The translations under genes were made by a program, and so were the position numbers. Below are positions 16,710-27,604 of a DNA stretch of 64,000 nt, in pieces. Within the stretch, counting starts at the first letter, position 1, and every line of letters starts with the position of its first letter. This DNA is from Ancylomarina longa. GTDB lineage: Bacteria > Bacteroidota > Bacteroidia > Bacteroidales > Marinifilaceae. The notes below the pieces were generated by a model that saw only the letters and a program-made list of their open reading frames with translations, had not been told where the DNA came from and searched no databases. The stretch spans positions 51,637 through 115,636 of the forward strand of contig NZ_RJJX01000012.1 in assembly GCF_003996985.1 (NCBI RefSeq), read 5' to 3'.

Positions 16710-18425
16710 ATGGATAACAAAACAGCAAAAGAAGAGAATGTTAATGAAAGCAAATCTCTTAATTTTATCCAGCAGATTATTGAAGAGGATCTGAAAAATA
16801 ATGTGAATGATGGAAGAGTGCATACTCGGTTTCCTCCGGAGCCAAATGGGTATCTTCACATCGGACACGCTAAGTCGATATGCCTGAACTTTAGCCTTGC
16901 CCAGCAATATCAAGGAAAATGTAATTTACGATTTGATGATACGAATCCTGTAAAAGAGGACACAGAGTATGTTAACTCCATTATGGAGGATATAAAATGG
17001 CTAGGATTCCAGTGGGATGGCGAGCCTTTATACACTTCGAATTACTTTGATCAGCTTTATGAATGGGCGGTTAAATTGATTCAAGATGGAAAAGCTTATA
17101 TCGATGATCAAACAGCAGAGCAAATTTCTGAGCAAAAAAAATCACCAAGTGAAGCTGGAATTGAAAGCCCTTATCGTAGCCGAAGTGTAGCGGAAAATTT
17201 GGATTTGTTCGAGAGAATGAAGAATGGCGAGTTTAAGGATGGAGAAAAAGTTTTGCGAGCCAAGATTGATATGGCTTCTCCAAATATGCATATGCGTGAC
17301 CCAATCATGTATCGTATTATGCATGCAACACATCACCGAACTGGGGATAAATGGTGTATCTATCCGATGTATGACTATGCTCATGGGGAGTCGGATTATA
17401 TTGAAGGGATCACGCATTCCATTTGTACTTTGGAATTTGAGGTTCATCGTCCATTATACGAATGGTTTGTTAAAAACCTTACAAATACTGATTATAGACC
17501 AAAACAGCGTGAATTTGCTCGTTTAAATTTGAGCTACACGGTAATGAGTAAGCGTAAATTGCTTGAGTTGGTTACGGATCATCATGTAAATGGTTGGGAC
17601 GATCCACGGATGCCTACCGTTTCCGGATTACGCCGAAGAGGATTCACACCTGCTTCCATTCGTAATTTTGCTGATATTATTGGTGTTGCCAAGCGTAACA
17701 ATGTTATCGATGTCTCGCTTTTGGAACATTGTGTTCGGGAAGATTTGAATAAAACAGCTCCTCGTGTGATGGGGGTTTTAAATCCAGTAAAACTGATTAT
17801 CGTTAATTATCCTGAGGATAAAGAAGAGTTTTTGAATATTGAAAACAATCCGGAAGATCTGGAAAGTGGAAGTCGTGAAATTCCTTTTTCTCGTGAATTA
17901 TTTATTGAACGAGAGGATTTTATGGAGGATGCTCCAAGAAAATTCTTCAGAATGACTCCTGGACGTGAGGTTCGTTTAAAAGCGGGTTATATTGTGATGT
18001 GCGAGAAAGCGGTAAAAGATGCTGATGGCACCATCACCGAAATTCATTGTACCTATGATCCTAAATCGAAGAGTGGTAGTGGAACGGAGGAGTGCAAACG
18101 GAAGGTGAAAGGTACGCTTCATTGGGTATCTGCAAAGCACGCTTTAAAAGCAGAGGTGAGATTGTATGATCGTCTTTTTAATGATGAGGCGCCGGATGGT
18201 CATAAGGAAACGGATTTTAAAGAATTTATTAATCTGGATTCCTTAAGTATTTTGGATACTTGTTATGTAGAACCGAGCTTGCAAACTGCAAAGCCGGAAG
18301 ATCATTTTCAATTTCAACGTATAGGATATTTCTCTTTGGATAAAGATTCTTCTGCGGAGAAATTAATTTTTAACCGAACAGTTTCATTGAAAGATTCCTG
18401 GGCAAAAACACAGAAGAAAAAGTAA
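16710..18425 (+). CDS. glnS: Glutaminyl-tRNA synthetase
   Basis: 571 aa class I synthetase charging tRNA-Gln. HIGH motif in LHIGHAKS and a KMSKS equivalent in VMSKRKL, then the C-terminal beta-barrel anticodon-binding domain from about 340. Length is typical of bacterial GlnS. A separate gltX lies downstream in convergent orientation, so the cell charges Gln directly and does not rely on the amidotransferase route for it. Start ATG 16710; a strong terminator follows at 18446. Confidence 0.96.
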   Translation: MDNKTAKEENVNESKSLNFIQQIIEEDLKNNVNDGRVHTRFPPEPNGYLHIGHAKSICLNFSLAQQYQGKCNLRFDDTNPVKEDTEYVNSIMEDIKWLGFQWDGEPLYTSNYFDQLYEWAVKLIQDGKAYIDDQTAEQISEQKKSPSEAGIESPYRSRSVAENLDLFERMKNGEFKDGEKVLRAKIDMASPNMHMRDPIMYRIMHATHHRTGDKWCIYPMYDYAHGESDYIEGITHSICTLEFEVHRPLYEWFVKNLTNTDYRPKQREFARLNLSYTVMSKRKLLELVTDHHVNGWDDPRMPTVSGLRRRGFTPASIRNFADIIGVAKRNNVIDVSLLEHCVREDLNKTAPRVMGVLNPVKLIIVNYPEDKEEFLNIENNPEDLESGSREIPFSRELFIEREDFMEDAPRKFFRMTPGREVRLKAGYIVMCEKAVKDADGTITEIHCTYDPKSKSGSGTEECKRKVKGTLHWVSAKHALKAEVRLYDRLFNDEAPDGHKETDFKEFINLDSLSILDTCYVEPSLQTAKPEDHFQFQRIGYFSLDKDSSAEKLIFNRTVSLKDSWAKTQKKK

Positions 18426-18445
18426 TCTTTCGATTAGATATATTT

Positions 18446-18481
18446 AAACCTGGCAGATATAGAAATCTGTCAGGTTTTTTT
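18446..18481 (+). terminator. glnS terminator
   Basis: AAACCTGGCAGAT/ATCTGTCAGGTTT stem with one G-T pair, then a run of T. Confidence 0.85.
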
Positions 18482-18579
18482 GTACCAACAAAAGTAGCAT
18501 GTCCACTTTCCTAAAATAACTTGACAGATTGTTAGATTATAAATTAGGAGTTAATTCAATTTCTCCTAATCCATTTTGT

Positions 18580-18607
18580 AAAAAAACCACTCCCGAAATG
18601 GAAGTGG
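18580..18607 (-). terminator. gltX terminator
   Basis: CCACT/AGTGG stem with partly paired interior and, on the minus strand, a run of seven T after it; 25 bases past the gltX stop. Confidence 0.7.
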
Positions 18608-18631
18608 CTGTTCAAGAAGATTTGATCTCCT

Positions 18632-20164
18632 TTATTTTTTGATGTTTTCGATAGCGTAATTCAGACGGGAGATGGTTTCATTCTTTCCAAGAATTTCGAT
18701 AATATCAAACATATGAGGACCTTTTCCTGCACCAACCATAGCCAATCGGAATGGATTCATCACTTTTCCAAAACCAATTTCTTTGGAAGTAATCCATTCT
18801 TTAATAATTGCTTCTGAATTTTCTGAGGTGAATTCTTCGATACCTTCCAATATCGAAGCCAATTCACTCATTAAATCCGGCGTATCTTCTTTCCAACCTT
18901 TTTTCAGAGATTTTGCATCGTATTCTTCTGGTGCTTCAAAAAAGAAATTCACCTGATCCCATAATTCTGATATAAAATCTACACGGTCTTTTACCATTCC
19001 GCAAACACGATTCACGATTTCTGGATTCGCAGTAATGTCTTTCTCCTTTAAAATCTGTTCGGCGAATAATGTTCCAATTTCATCATCTGATTTTTTCATC
19101 AAATATTGACGGTTGTACCATTTTGTTTTTTCAGGATCGAATTTAGAACCCGATTTTCCAACTCGTTCCAGACTGAAGACCTGTGCTAATTCCTCCATAG
19201 AGAATATTTCCTGCTCAGTTCCAGGATTCCAGCCTAGGAATGCAAGCATGTTGATAAATGCTTCCGGGAAATAACCTTCTTCACGGTATCCTGATGATAT
19301 TTCCTGCGATTTTGGATCAGTCCATTTCAAAGGAAATACAGGAAATCCTAATTTATCACCATCCCGTTTGCTTAATTTCCCCTTTCCTACAGGTTTTAAA
19401 ATTAATGGAAGATGTGCGAATTTTGGCATATCAGCTTCCCATCCAAGTTTTTTATATAACAAAACATGCAATGGCATAGAGGGTAACCACTCTTCACCAC
19501 GAATTACATGAGAAATCTTCATGAGATAATCATCAACCACATTTGCTAGATGATAGGTAGGCATCCCATCCGATTTAAATAGAACTTTGTCATCTAGAGT
19601 TGAGGTATTGAAAACTACGTGACCTCGAATTTCATCATTAAGATGAAGCTCTTCTCCAATAGGCATTTTAAATCGAATTACATAAGCTACACCGGCATCA
19701 ATTTTACCTTGGACTTCTTCATGTGATAAGGATAGGGAGTTATTTAAATTATCACGGGTTTGGTGATTGTAAGTAAAAGTTTTTTTCTCCTCTTCATATT
19801 TTTTACGAATACTATCTAGCTCTTCAGGCGTATCGAATGCATAGTAAGCATCTTTTGAAGCGATTAACTTATCAGCATATTCACGATACATTGGTTTGCG
19901 CTCCGACTGACGATAAGGTCCATATTCTCCACCAATTGTGGCACCTTCATCAATTTTAATTCCGCACCATTTTAGAGCCTCAACAATATAATCTTCGGCA
20001 CCAAGAACGTAACGGGTTTGATCGGTATCTTCAATTCTTAGCAAAAAGTCGCCATTGTGTTTTTTTGCAAATAAATAGTTGAAAAGGGCTGTTCTAACAC
20101 CTCCCATATGAAGTGGTCCAGTTGGACTTGGGGCAAATCGTACTCTTACTTTCTTATCGTTCAT
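18632..20164 (-). CDS. gltX: Glutamyl-tRNA synthetase
   Basis: 510 aa class I synthetase. HIGH-type motif in [11 protein letters not shown] (residues 11-21), KMSKS in [11 protein letters not shown], and the helical anticodon-binding C-terminus. Presence of glnS next door suggests a discriminating enzyme specific for tRNA-Glu. Convergent with glnS; both genes have their own terminators in the 206-base gap. Confidence 0.96.
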   Translation of the reverse strand: MNDKKVRVRFAPSPTGPLHMGGVRTALFNYLFAKKHNGDFLLRIEDTDQTRYVLGAEDYIVEALKWCGIKIDEGATIGGEYGPYRQSERKPMYREYADKLIASKDAYYAFDTPEELDSIRKKYEEEKKTFTYNHQTRDNLNNSLSLSHEEVQGKIDAGVAYVIRFKMPIGEELHLNDEIRGHVVFNTSTLDDKVLFKSDGMPTYHLANVVDDYLMKISHVIRGEEWLPSMPLHVLLYKKLGWEADMPKFAHLPLILKPVGKGKLSKRDGDKLGFPVFPLKWTDPKSQEISSGYREEGYFPEAFINMLAFLGWNPGTEQEIFSMEELAQVFSLERVGKSGSKFDPEKTKWYNRQYLMKKSDDEIGTLFAEQILKEKDITANPEIVNRVCGMVKDRVDFISELWDQVNFFFEAPEEYDAKSLKKGWKEDTPDLMSELASILEGIEEFTSENSEAIIKEWITSKEIGFGKVMNPFRLAMVGAGKGPHMFDIIEILGKNETISRLNYAIENIKK

Positions 20165-20239
20165 TGTAATATCCGTTAATTTGGCAACAAAGATAAGAAA
20201 TATGGATTAGGATTGGAGAAGAGAAAAAGCAAAAATATA

Positions 20240-20629
20240 TTATTGTAAAAATCTGGCAATAATGCTTTTTAAAGCACCAATATCGATAGGTTTGGTAACA
20301 AAATCATCGCATCCGGCAGCCATAATTTCCTCATATGCTTCCCCGTAATGGTAAGCCGTTTGAGCAATAACGGGAATATTTCTTTTCAATTTCTTGATGC
20401 TTCGTGTCGCTTCATAGCCATTTATTATTGGCATTTGCATATCCATTAGCACTAAATCGATTTGTGGATTGGATTCAAATAAATGAATTGCCTCTTGTCC
20501 ATCATGGGCACGAATCAAATGAACCTTTGTATCGATAAGTATTTCTTCTAAAAAAATATAGTTGAAATCTTCATCTTCGGCTATTAGCAATACTTTGCCT
20601 TCCCAATTATATTTAGAAGAAAAATTCAT
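20240..20629 (-). CDS. Single-domain response regulator (receiver only)
   Basis: 129 aa: only a REC domain. Acidic pocket in LIAEDEDF, phosphoacceptor Asp in VLMDMQMP, conserved Thr in IAQTAYH and Lys in FVTKPID. No output domain. It resembles the receiver protein at 24313-24723 in length and in the leading YNW(E/K) motif. Such lone receivers act in phosphorelays or bind partners; no kinase gene is adjacent. Confidence 0.9.
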   Translation of the reverse strand: MNFSSKYNWEGKVLLIAEDEDFNYIFLEEILIDTKVHLIRAHDGQEAIHLFESNPQIDLVLMDMQMPIINGYEATRSIKKLKRNIPVIAQTAYHYGEAYEEIMAAGCDDFVTKPIDIGALKSIIARFLQ

Positions 20630-20811
20630 GTAGCAGTAGGTCTTTTAATAATTTTTTGCGATGACTTTATCAAAGTTAAATTAATAAGTCATAACATAAA
20701 AATAGTTTTAGTGTTTTTTTCTTTTTATTTAAATTATGGCGAGTTAATTAAGCGCAAAAAAACAGGGAGAATTTCAATCGAAATTCCCCCTTTTATAATA
20801 TTTAGTGCTAT

Positions 20812-22842
20812 CTATCTTATTTCAGAACCAGGCTTAATAGTTTGGTCTGGAGAAACAAAGGAAAGTTTACCATCTGCATTTTCAGCCATAAGAATCATTC
20901 CCTGAGACTCAATTCCTTTTAGCATTTTTGGTTCAAGATTTACTAATACGCTAACCTGCTTACCTATAATATCTTCAGGTTTATAATATTCTGCAATTCC
21001 TGATACAATTGTTCTTTGATCAATTCCTGTATCAACCAACAATTTTAATAACTTCTTTGTTTTGGCAACTTTTTCGGCTTCTAAAATTGTTCCAACCCGT
21101 ATATCAAGTTTCATGAAATCATCAAAATTGATATTCTCCTTAGCTGGCACTACCACCTTATTGGCAGCTTGATTGGCAACTTTTGTTGCTAATAATTTAT
21201 CAATCTGAGTTTGTATGGTACTATCTTCTATTTTATCGAATAGTAAGGCAGCTTTATTAATTTGATGACCATCAGCAAGTACATTACTTCCAATATTTTC
21301 CCAATCAAGTTTTTCCATATTCAGAAAATCCCGAAGTTTTTGTGCTGTGAAGGGAAGAAATGGTTCTATCAGGGTTGAAAGATTAGCTGAAATCTGAAGA
21401 CAAACATTCATGATGGTTTTTACACGGGCTTCATCGGTTTTTATCATTTTCCAGGGTTCCGTATCAGCAAGATATTTGTTTCCTAAACGAGCTAAATTCA
21501 TAGCATCTTTTAAAGCTTCCCGAAAATGATAATTTTCTATATTCTTTTCAACCTGTTTCTTGATTTGGGCAATTTCAGCAAGTGTCTCTGTATCGAAATT
21601 TGTTAGTTCCCCTGCAGCAGGGATTATACCATCAAAATATTTATGAGTAAGTACTAAAGCACGATTCACAAAATTTCCTAATATAGCTACCAATTCGTTA
21701 TTGTTACGTGCCTGAAAATCTTTCCATGTAAAATCGTTATCTTTTGTCTCAGGAGCATTTGCGGTTAATACATATCGTAAAACATCCTGTTTTTCAGGAA
21801 ATTCCTCTAAATATTCATGTAACCATACAGCCCAGTTTCTGCTGGTTGAAATTTTATCTCCTTCCAAGTTTAAAAATTCGTTGGCAGGCACATTTTCTGG
21901 TAAAATATAAGAACCTTCTGCTTGTAGCATGGCAGGGAAAATAATGCAATGGAATACAATATTATCTTTTCCGATAAAATGAACCATTTTTGAATCTTCT
22001 GCTTTCCAGTATTTTTCCCAATCCGGAGTAAGTTCTTTCGTTGCAGAAATGTATCCGATGGGAGCATCGAACCAAACGTAAAGTACTTTTCCTTCGCCAC
22101 CTTCAGCAGGAACAGGTACACCCCAATTTAGATCCCGTGTTACTGCACGTGGATGCAATCCGTTATCCAACCAAGACTTACATTGTCCGTAAACATTAGC
22201 TTTCCATTCTTTGTGATCCTCAAGTATCCACTTTTTAAGTTGATTTTCATATTTATCTAAAGGCAAATACCAATGTTTAGTTTCTTTTAATTCTGGTTTA
22301 TTGCCTGTGATAGATGAGGTTGGGTTAATTAAATCCGTAGCATTTAGCGAAGTTCCGCAACTCTCGCATTGATCACCATAGGCTCCATCACTATTACAAT
22401 GTGGACAGGTTCCTGTAATATATCGATCGGCTAAAAATTGATTTGCATTCACATCATAAAATTGTTCGCTGGTTTTTTCTATAAATACACCTTTGTTGTA
22501 AAGTGTTTTAAAGAATTCTGAAGCAGTTTCATGGTGTATTTTTGAACTGGTTCTGGAATATATATCAAACGAAATTCCAAATTTTTCAAATGAATCTTTA
22601 ATTATATTGTGATATTTATCAACTACATCTTGAGGGGTTATTCCTTCTTTCTGAGCTTTGATGGTAATCGGTACACCATGTTCATCCGAACCACCAATCA
22701 ATAGTACATCTTCGCCTTTCATTCTTAAATATCTGGTATATATGTCCGCTGGAACATACACGCCAGCTAAATGCCCTATGTGAACAGGTCCATTTGCATA
22801 TGGTAATGCAGTGGTTACAAGAGTTCTGTTAAATTTTTTCAT
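20812..22842 (-). CDS. metG: Methionyl-tRNA synthetase
   Basis: 676 aa. HIGH in NGPVHIGHL, a four-Cys zinc knuckle (CPHCN...CESCG, about 144-160), KMSKS-like KISTSRN, a helical anticodon domain, and a C-terminal tRNA-binding (EMAP-II-like) domain from about 570 ([18 protein letters not shown]). Long form, typical for Bacteroidota. Divergent from the LD-carboxypeptidase gene across 198 bases with no recognised riboswitch. Confidence 0.96.
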   Translation of the reverse strand: MKKFNRTLVTTALPYANGPVHIGHLAGVYVPADIYTRYLRMKGEDVLLIGGSDEHGVPITIKAQKEGITPQDVVDKYHNIIKDSFEKFGISFDIYSRTSSKIHHETASEFFKTLYNKGVFIEKTSEQFYDVNANQFLADRYITGTCPHCNSDGAYGDQCESCGTSLNATDLINPTSSITGNKPELKETKHWYLPLDKYENQLKKWILEDHKEWKANVYGQCKSWLDNGLHPRAVTRDLNWGVPVPAEGGEGKVLYVWFDAPIGYISATKELTPDWEKYWKAEDSKMVHFIGKDNIVFHCIIFPAMLQAEGSYILPENVPANEFLNLEGDKISTSRNWAVWLHEYLEEFPEKQDVLRYVLTANAPETKDNDFTWKDFQARNNNELVAILGNFVNRALVLTHKYFDGIIPAAGELTNFDTETLAEIAQIKKQVEKNIENYHFREALKDAMNLARLGNKYLADTEPWKMIKTDEARVKTIMNVCLQISANLSTLIEPFLPFTAQKLRDFLNMEKLDWENIGSNVLADGHQINKAALLFDKIEDSTIQTQIDKLLATKVANQAANKVVVPAKENINFDDFMKLDIRVGTILEAEKVAKTKKLLKLLVDTGIDQRTIVSGIAEYYKPEDIIGKQVSVLVNLEPKMLKGIESQGMILMAENADGKLSFVSPDQTIKPGSEIR

Positions 22843-23040
22843 TTGAAATAATTATTTTCGAAAGGAAAAGTCATCGATGTTTTGATTTCAAGATTCCTCT
22901 GTTAATTTTGTTTACTTACTTGATTAATAATGATGATTGTATCAAATTGTTGGCAAAGATAAGATAGAATTGGCAATAAAGTTATTACCCATTTGTATTT
23001 TATTCTTAATTTGATCTTTCTATGATAAAACTAAATTGAT

Positions 23041-23946
23041 ATGTATCAACCTGCTGCCTTAAAAAAAGGAGATAAAATTGGAATTATTTCACCTGCCGGA
23101 AGAATTGACCCGGATCAAGTTGGTGTTGCGGTAAAAAGATTGGAAGATATTGGGTTAAAAGTAGTTTTAGGAAAGCATGTATTTGATGTCGATAATCAGT
23201 TTGCAGGAAAGGATATTAATCGATTGCGTGATTTGCAGATGATGTTAGATGATTCTGAAATTAAGGCAATACTATGTTCCCGAGGTGGTTATGGTAGTGT
23301 GAGAATCTTAGAACATATCAATTTTGATTGGTTTATTCGCAAGCCGAAATGGATTGTTGGTTATAGCGATATTACTGTTTTTCACACCTATTTAAATAAT
23401 ATTCTGGATGTGGAAAGTTTGCATGCTTGTATGCCAATTAATTTTTCGGTGAAAGAGGATGATAAAGCATTTATTAGTATGGTGGAATCACTTTATGGAA
23501 GATTTGAGAATTATGTGATCGAAAGTCACCCTCTAAATCGTAAAGGAAATGCTGAGGGGGAATTAATTGGTGGTAATTTATCTATACTATACAGTTTGAG
23601 AGGTACTTTTTTGGATTTTGAACCTCAAGGAAGAATACTTTTTATTGAGGATGTTGGCGAGAATTTATACCATTTAGATCGTATGATGCAGAATCTGAAA
23701 ATTGGAGGTAAATTATCAGAATTACAAGCTCTGATTGTTGGGGGAATGAGTGATATGAAAACCGGAGATCCTAAATTTGGAAAAACGGCCTACGAAATAA
23801 TTTATGAAGCTGTTAAGTTTTACGATTATCCAGTGGTCTTCAATTTTCCAGCAGGACATATTCGTGAAAATTGGTCCTTACCTTTAGGTAAATATCTTGA
23901 ATTGCAGGTTGATAATGAAAAGGTGAAATTTAACTGGATTAAATAG
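23041..23946 (+). CDS. LD-carboxypeptidase, S66 family
   Basis: 301 aa cytoplasmic serine peptidase that removes the terminal D-Ala from murein tetrapeptides during recycling (family role). Nucleophile in CSRGGYGSVRIL (about Ser80), catalytic Glu in FIEDVGE and His in FPAGHIRENWSLPLG. No signal peptide. It is followed after four bases by the YraN gene, so the pair is an operon. MccF-like immunity is an alternative role of the same family but less likely in this setting. Confidence 0.88.
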   Translation: MYQPAALKKGDKIGIISPAGRIDPDQVGVAVKRLEDIGLKVVLGKHVFDVDNQFAGKDINRLRDLQMMLDDSEIKAILCSRGGYGSVRILEHINFDWFIRKPKWIVGYSDITVFHTYLNNILDVESLHACMPINFSVKEDDKAFISMVESLYGRFENYVIESHPLNRKGNAEGELIGGNLSILYSLRGTFLDFEPQGRILFIEDVGENLYHLDRMMQNLKIGGKLSELQALIVGGMSDMKTGDPKFGKTAYEIIYEAVKFYDYPVVFNFPAGHIRENWSLPLGKYLELQVDNEKVKFNWIK

Positions 23947-23950
23947 ACAA

Positions 23951-24316
23951 ATGGCAGAACACAACGACTTAGGTAGATTAGGAGAAGATTTAGCCGAAAA
24001 ATATCTCCTCAATAAAGGCTATCAGATTTTAGACAGGAATTGGATTTGGCAGAAAAAGGAATTGGATATTGTCACAATTAAGGATGATATATTGGTGGTT
24101 GTAGAAGTGAAATCTAGATCTACAGCATATTTTGAACACCCAGCTGATGCGATTACTCTATCTAAAATTAAATTTTTGGTGAGAGCAACTCAGGCTTATG
24201 TAGATTTAAAAGAAATTAAACAAGAAGTAAGGTTTGATGTAATATCTGTTCTAAAAAATGGGAATACTTATGACATAGAACATATTGAAGATGCTTTTAT
24301 TGCACCAGTAGACTAG
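23951..24316 (+). CDS. YraN/UPF0102 putative endonuclease
   Basis: 121 aa with the compact nuclease fold: N-terminal LGEDLAEKYLLNKGYQIL, then ELDIV...VVEVKSRS, the ExxK-type core with catalytic Asp and Glu-x-Lys. The family resembles Holliday-junction resolvases; a role in DNA repair or uptake is suspected in some bacteria but not settled. It follows the carboxypeptidase by four bases and its stop overlaps the convergent receiver gene by four bases. Confidence 0.88.
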   Translation: MAEHNDLGRLGEDLAEKYLLNKGYQILDRNWIWQKKELDIVTIKDDILVVVEVKSRSTAYFEHPADAITLSKIKFLVRATQAYVDLKEIKQEVRFDVISVLKNGNTYDIEHIEDAFIAPVD

Positions 24317-24723
24317 TCTGCTAAATATTTATCAATAGTTTCTAAAAGTTCTTCAAAGCGTATTGGTTTTGCTAAATAATCGTCGCAGCCTGCATCCAGA
24401 ATACGCTCTCGATCACCTTCTAAAGCATAGGCAGTTTGAGCGATAATTGGAATTTGTTTGTGGTTCTTCTTAATTCTTCTGGTAGCCTCACATCCATCCA
24501 TAATTGGCAATCTAATATCCATTAGAATTACATCAATATCATCGGTGAATTCAATTATATCGACAGCTTCTTTTCCGTTTTTTGCCCAAAGTAATTCCGA
24601 TTCTGTCCTGCTAAGTGCAGCATCAAAAAACATGTTGTTGATTTCTTCATCTTCAACAATCAAGATTCTTTTATCTTTCCAATTATATTTTTGGATATAG
24701 CTTACCTGCTTCATAAGTTTCAT
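24313..24723 (-). CDS. Single-domain response regulator (receiver only)
   Basis: 136 aa, receiver domain only: LIVEDEEINN, phosphoacceptor in VILMDIRLP, Thr in IAQTAYA, Lys in YLAKPIR. The extra N-terminal 15 residues include the YNWKDK motif shared with the lone receiver at 20240, so the two are probably paralogues. No kinase gene adjacent. Tail-to-tail four-base overlap with the YraN gene. Confidence 0.9.
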   Translation of the reverse strand: MKLMKQVSYIQKYNWKDKRILIVEDEEINNMFFDAALSRTESELLWAKNGKEAVDIIEFTDDIDVILMDIRLPIMDGCEATRRIKKNHKQIPIIAQTAYALEGDRERILDAGCDDYLAKPIRFEELLETIDKYLAD

Positions 24724-25178
24724 AATATATTTAACACATATTCTGTGGATTAAAGATACAAAATTGCCACTAGTAAAAAAAAATAGTTTTTCACATTGAT
24801 TAGATGAACATCTTCTTTTGTAGTAACCATAGGATGGTTTCCTCTTGTGTCTAAATTGGTTTCGAATAATTGCGGAATATACATAAATCTTTGCTTGCTT
24901 CTCGGAGAATAGGTTGATCTATTTAAATTAATATTGATTACTACCACTGAAATTATTGATCAAAAAATACTAGTTGTTGCCAATTGGATAGTATCTATTT
25001 GGAATGAATCAGGTTTAGATTTACAGAAGAATTCATTAATATTGAAAGGTTTAAAGAAAGACGGATTTTTAAGTTTTTATTTAAGGAGTATAAATACTCT
25101 AATTAACTTGGTTGAGAGTTCAGCTTGTGTGAAGACAGAGTGAAAACTGTTATAATGGATTTGAAAGATGAATATTTT

Positions 25179-25532
25179 ATGAATATAGAAGATTTACGAC
25201 TTTATTGTTTGGGTAAGAAAGGGGTTACCGAAGGTTTTCCCTTCGATGAAGAAACATTGGTTTTTAAAGTATTGGATAAAATGTTCTTGCTCACTAATAT
25301 TAATGGTGATTTGAGAATGAATGTAAAATGCGATCCTGAAAAAGCTATTGATCTAAGAGAAAAATATCCGACGGTATTGCCTGGTTATCATATGAATAAA
25401 AGGTTGTGGAATACCATAGTTTTGAATGGGGAAATTTCGGATAATCTAATCAAGCAATGGATTGACGATTCCTATAATTTAATTGTTGCGAATCTTCCAA
25501 GAAGAAAACAGGCAGAATTAAAAAATGATTAA
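25179..25532 (+). CDS. MmcQ/YjbR family protein
   Basis: 117 aa from the ATG at 25179; an upstream ATG at 25125 would add 18 residues not seen in the family. Motifs: LRLYCLGKKGVTEGFPFDEET, VFKVLDKMFLL, GYHMNKRLWNTI and a C-terminal WIDDSYNLIVANLPRR. The fold is CyaY-like and the family is often called a DNA-binding or MmcQ-like protein; the biochemical role is not established. Confidence 0.85.
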   Translation: MNIEDLRLYCLGKKGVTEGFPFDEETLVFKVLDKMFLLTNINGDLRMNVKCDPEKAIDLREKYPTVLPGYHMNKRLWNTIVLNGEISDNLIKQWIDDSYNLIVANLPRRKQAELKND

Positions 25533-25579
25533 TAAATAATTTCAATTATACTGACAACAAACTCAATTTCTAAAAAAAA

Positions 25580-26761
25580 ATGAAAAAATTAATTTTAGCA
25601 TTAATTGTATTGGCTTTTGCTAGTCAAGATATCTTGATTGCGCAAGAGAAAAAGATTGATAACAAAGAATTTACAACAGTGGTTGAGGTGAAGACTACTC
25701 CCGTAAAAGATCAACAAAGTACTGGTACGTGTTGGTGTTTTGCAACCACTTCTTTTATTGAGACAGAACTGCTACGTTTGGGAGCACCGGAATTAGATCT
25801 GTCAGAAATGTATACGGTACGATTGGCATATACACAAAAAGCCGAAAGGTATTTTAGACTTCATGGTATGGGAAACTATAGTGAAGGTGGCCAGGCTCAC
25901 GATGTGATTAATGTTGTTAAAAAATACGGTTTTGTTCCACAAAATGTATATGCTGGGAATCAATATGGTAGTAAATATCATATTCATCAAGAAATGGTCA
26001 AGTCAACAAAAGCCATGTTAGATGAGATTGTAAAGAATCCAAATAAAAAGATTACTCCTGTTTGGTTGCCGTCCTTGAATGGTGTTCTGGATACTTATTT
26101 GGGTAAAGTACCAACTAAATTTGAATATGATGGGAAAGAGTATACTCCTCAGAATTTCGTTGAAGAAATGGGATTTAATACAAATGATTACGTTGAATTG
26201 ACTTCTTATAGTCATCATCCATTTTACCAGTTGGTAGATCTTGAAATACCAGATAATTGGTCGAATGATATGTATTATAATTTGCCTATTGACGAATTGA
26301 TGGATGTAATGAATTACGCTTTAAATAATGGTTATTCCGTATGCTGGGATGGTGACGTTAGCGAAAAAGGATTTTCACATCGTAAAGGATATGCCATCCT
26401 GCCTGCTCAAGTGGAAAAAGATATGTCCAACTCAGAAATTGCTAAATGGGAAGATGATGTCAAAAATAAATCTGATAAAGATACAGAATCCCTAAAGGAA
26501 CCTAAAGTCACTCAACAAATGAGACAAGCAACTTTTAATGACTACGAAACTACGGATGATCATTTGATGCATTTAACTGGTATTGTAAAAGATCAGAATG
26601 GAACATTGTATTATAAAACAAAAAATTCATGGGCTGCTGATAGCAATAAGTTTGGTGGATATTTAAATATGAGCGAAGCATATGTTCGATTAAAAACAAT
26701 TGCAATCATGGTGCATAAAGATGCAATCCCTCAAGATTTAAGAAAGAAATTAGGACTATAA
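25580..26761 (+). CDS. Aminopeptidase C / bleomycin-hydrolase-like C1B peptidase
   Basis: 393 aa with a Sec-type signal peptide (about 1-21). Papain-like residues: Gln in DQQSTGTCW, nucleophile Cys51, His in DDHLMHLTG and Asn in KTKNSWAAD. Family enzymes trim N-terminal residues from peptides; the signal suggests this one works in the periplasm or at the surface. Monocistronic, with a terminator at 26782. The neighbouring SusCD locus also looks peptide-related. Confidence 0.9.
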   Translation: MKKLILALIVLAFASQDILIAQEKKIDNKEFTTVVEVKTTPVKDQQSTGTCWCFATTSFIETELLRLGAPELDLSEMYTVRLAYTQKAERYFRLHGMGNYSEGGQAHDVINVVKKYGFVPQNVYAGNQYGSKYHIHQEMVKSTKAMLDEIVKNPNKKITPVWLPSLNGVLDTYLGKVPTKFEYDGKEYTPQNFVEEMGFNTNDYVELTSYSHHPFYQLVDLEIPDNWSNDMYYNLPIDELMDVMNYALNNGYSVCWDGDVSEKGFSHRKGYAILPAQVEKDMSNSEIAKWEDDVKNKSDKDTESLKEPKVTQQMRQATFNDYETTDDHLMHLTGIVKDQNGTLYYKTKNSWAADSNKFGGYLNMSEAYVRLKTIAIMVHKDAIPQDLRKKLGL

Positions 26762-26781
26762 TTTTTGAAAAATCTTAAAGG

Positions 26782-26806
26782 AGGGCACCATAGCGGTGCT
26801 CTTTTT
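26782..26806 (+). terminator. Terminator after the C1B peptidase
   Basis: AGGGCACC/GGTGCTCT stem (one G-T) followed by six T. Confidence 0.85.
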
Positions 26807-26943
26807 TAATTTAGAGACAGTTCGTGTTACATCATAGGGTTAAGATTAGTTTTTCTATTGTTTAATCAAAATAGTTTTGAAATATTATCTCTTTTTTTTG
26901 AAAATATTTTATAATATTGTCTGACCATTAACTATTTAACCTT

Positions 26944-27498
26944 ATGACAGCCCATTATTCTATCCCCATAAATAAGCTAAGAGCCGGTAGTGAGAGGACT
27001 TTCAAGGAGCTCTACAACAAATATTACGATGCATTATTTCTCTTTGGACAAAAATATATTCCTAATCAAAATGCTGTGGAAGATATAATTCAAGAGAGTT
27101 TTTTAAAAGTTTGGGAGAAAAAAACTTCGTTTTTTCATGAAGCAGCCTTACGTGCATTTTTGTACAAAACGGTTCGCAATTCTTGTTTGAATTTAATAGA
27201 ACATGAGAAGGTTTGTCGAAACTATCAGGAAGAGTTCGCTAAAGATTTAAGCAGTAATGATTTCTTTTTAAACAATGTGATCGAAGAAGAAGTTAATAGA
27301 ATAATTACTGATACAATTCAAAAATTGCCAGAATCCGCACGACTGATTTACCTTTTAAGTTTAAAGGGATTGAAAAATGTGGAAATAGCAGAGGATTTAG
27401 ATATTTCAATTAACACGGTTAAAACACAAAAGCAAAGAGCTAATAAGTTTTTAAGAGAAAATCTGAAAAATTTATTTACACTATTATGCTTTCTATGA
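26944..27498 (+). CDS. ECF RNA polymerase sigma factor
   Basis: 184 aa with sigma region 2 (FKELYNKYYDALFLFGQKYI, DIIQESFLKVWEK) and region 4 (LPESARLIYLLSLKGLKNVEIAEDL). It belongs to the Bacteroidota group that partners FecR-type anti-sigma factors and SusC transducers, both encoded next. Expected action: transcribe the SusCD locus when the anti-sigma releases it after substrate binding at the outer membrane. A hairpin separates it from the FecR gene. Confidence 0.93.
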   Translation: MTAHYSIPINKLRAGSERTFKELYNKYYDALFLFGQKYIPNQNAVEDIIQESFLKVWEKKTSFFHEAALRAFLYKTVRNSCLNLIEHEKVCRNYQEEFAKDLSSNDFFLNNVIEEEVNRIITDTIQKLPESARLIYLLSLKGLKNVEIAEDLDISINTVKTQKQRANKFLRENLKNLFTLLCFL

Positions 27499-27520
27499 GG
27501 AAATTGAAGATTTTTTTTAA

Positions 27521-27561
27521 AAAAAAGGGTGCTGAAAAAATATTTTTTGTCACCCTTTTTT
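27521..27561. terminator. Hairpin between sigma and FecR genes
   Basis: AAAAAAGGGTG (27521-27531) pairs with CACCCTTTTTT (27551-27561). It could end the sigma transcript, so that the anti-sigma and Sus genes depend on their own promoter or on read-through. Confidence 0.65.
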
Positions 27562-27604
27562 AAGTTTTGCCTGTTATAGTACATGTAAATTGCACCAAAA
27601 GTAT

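Noticed and set aside
16536-16913. Minus-strand open frame over the glnS start
   Set aside because: Shadow of glnS and its promoter region.
24934-25143. 69-aa open frame before the MmcQ gene
   Set aside because: It has no family features and overlaps the upstream region of the next gene; not enough support.
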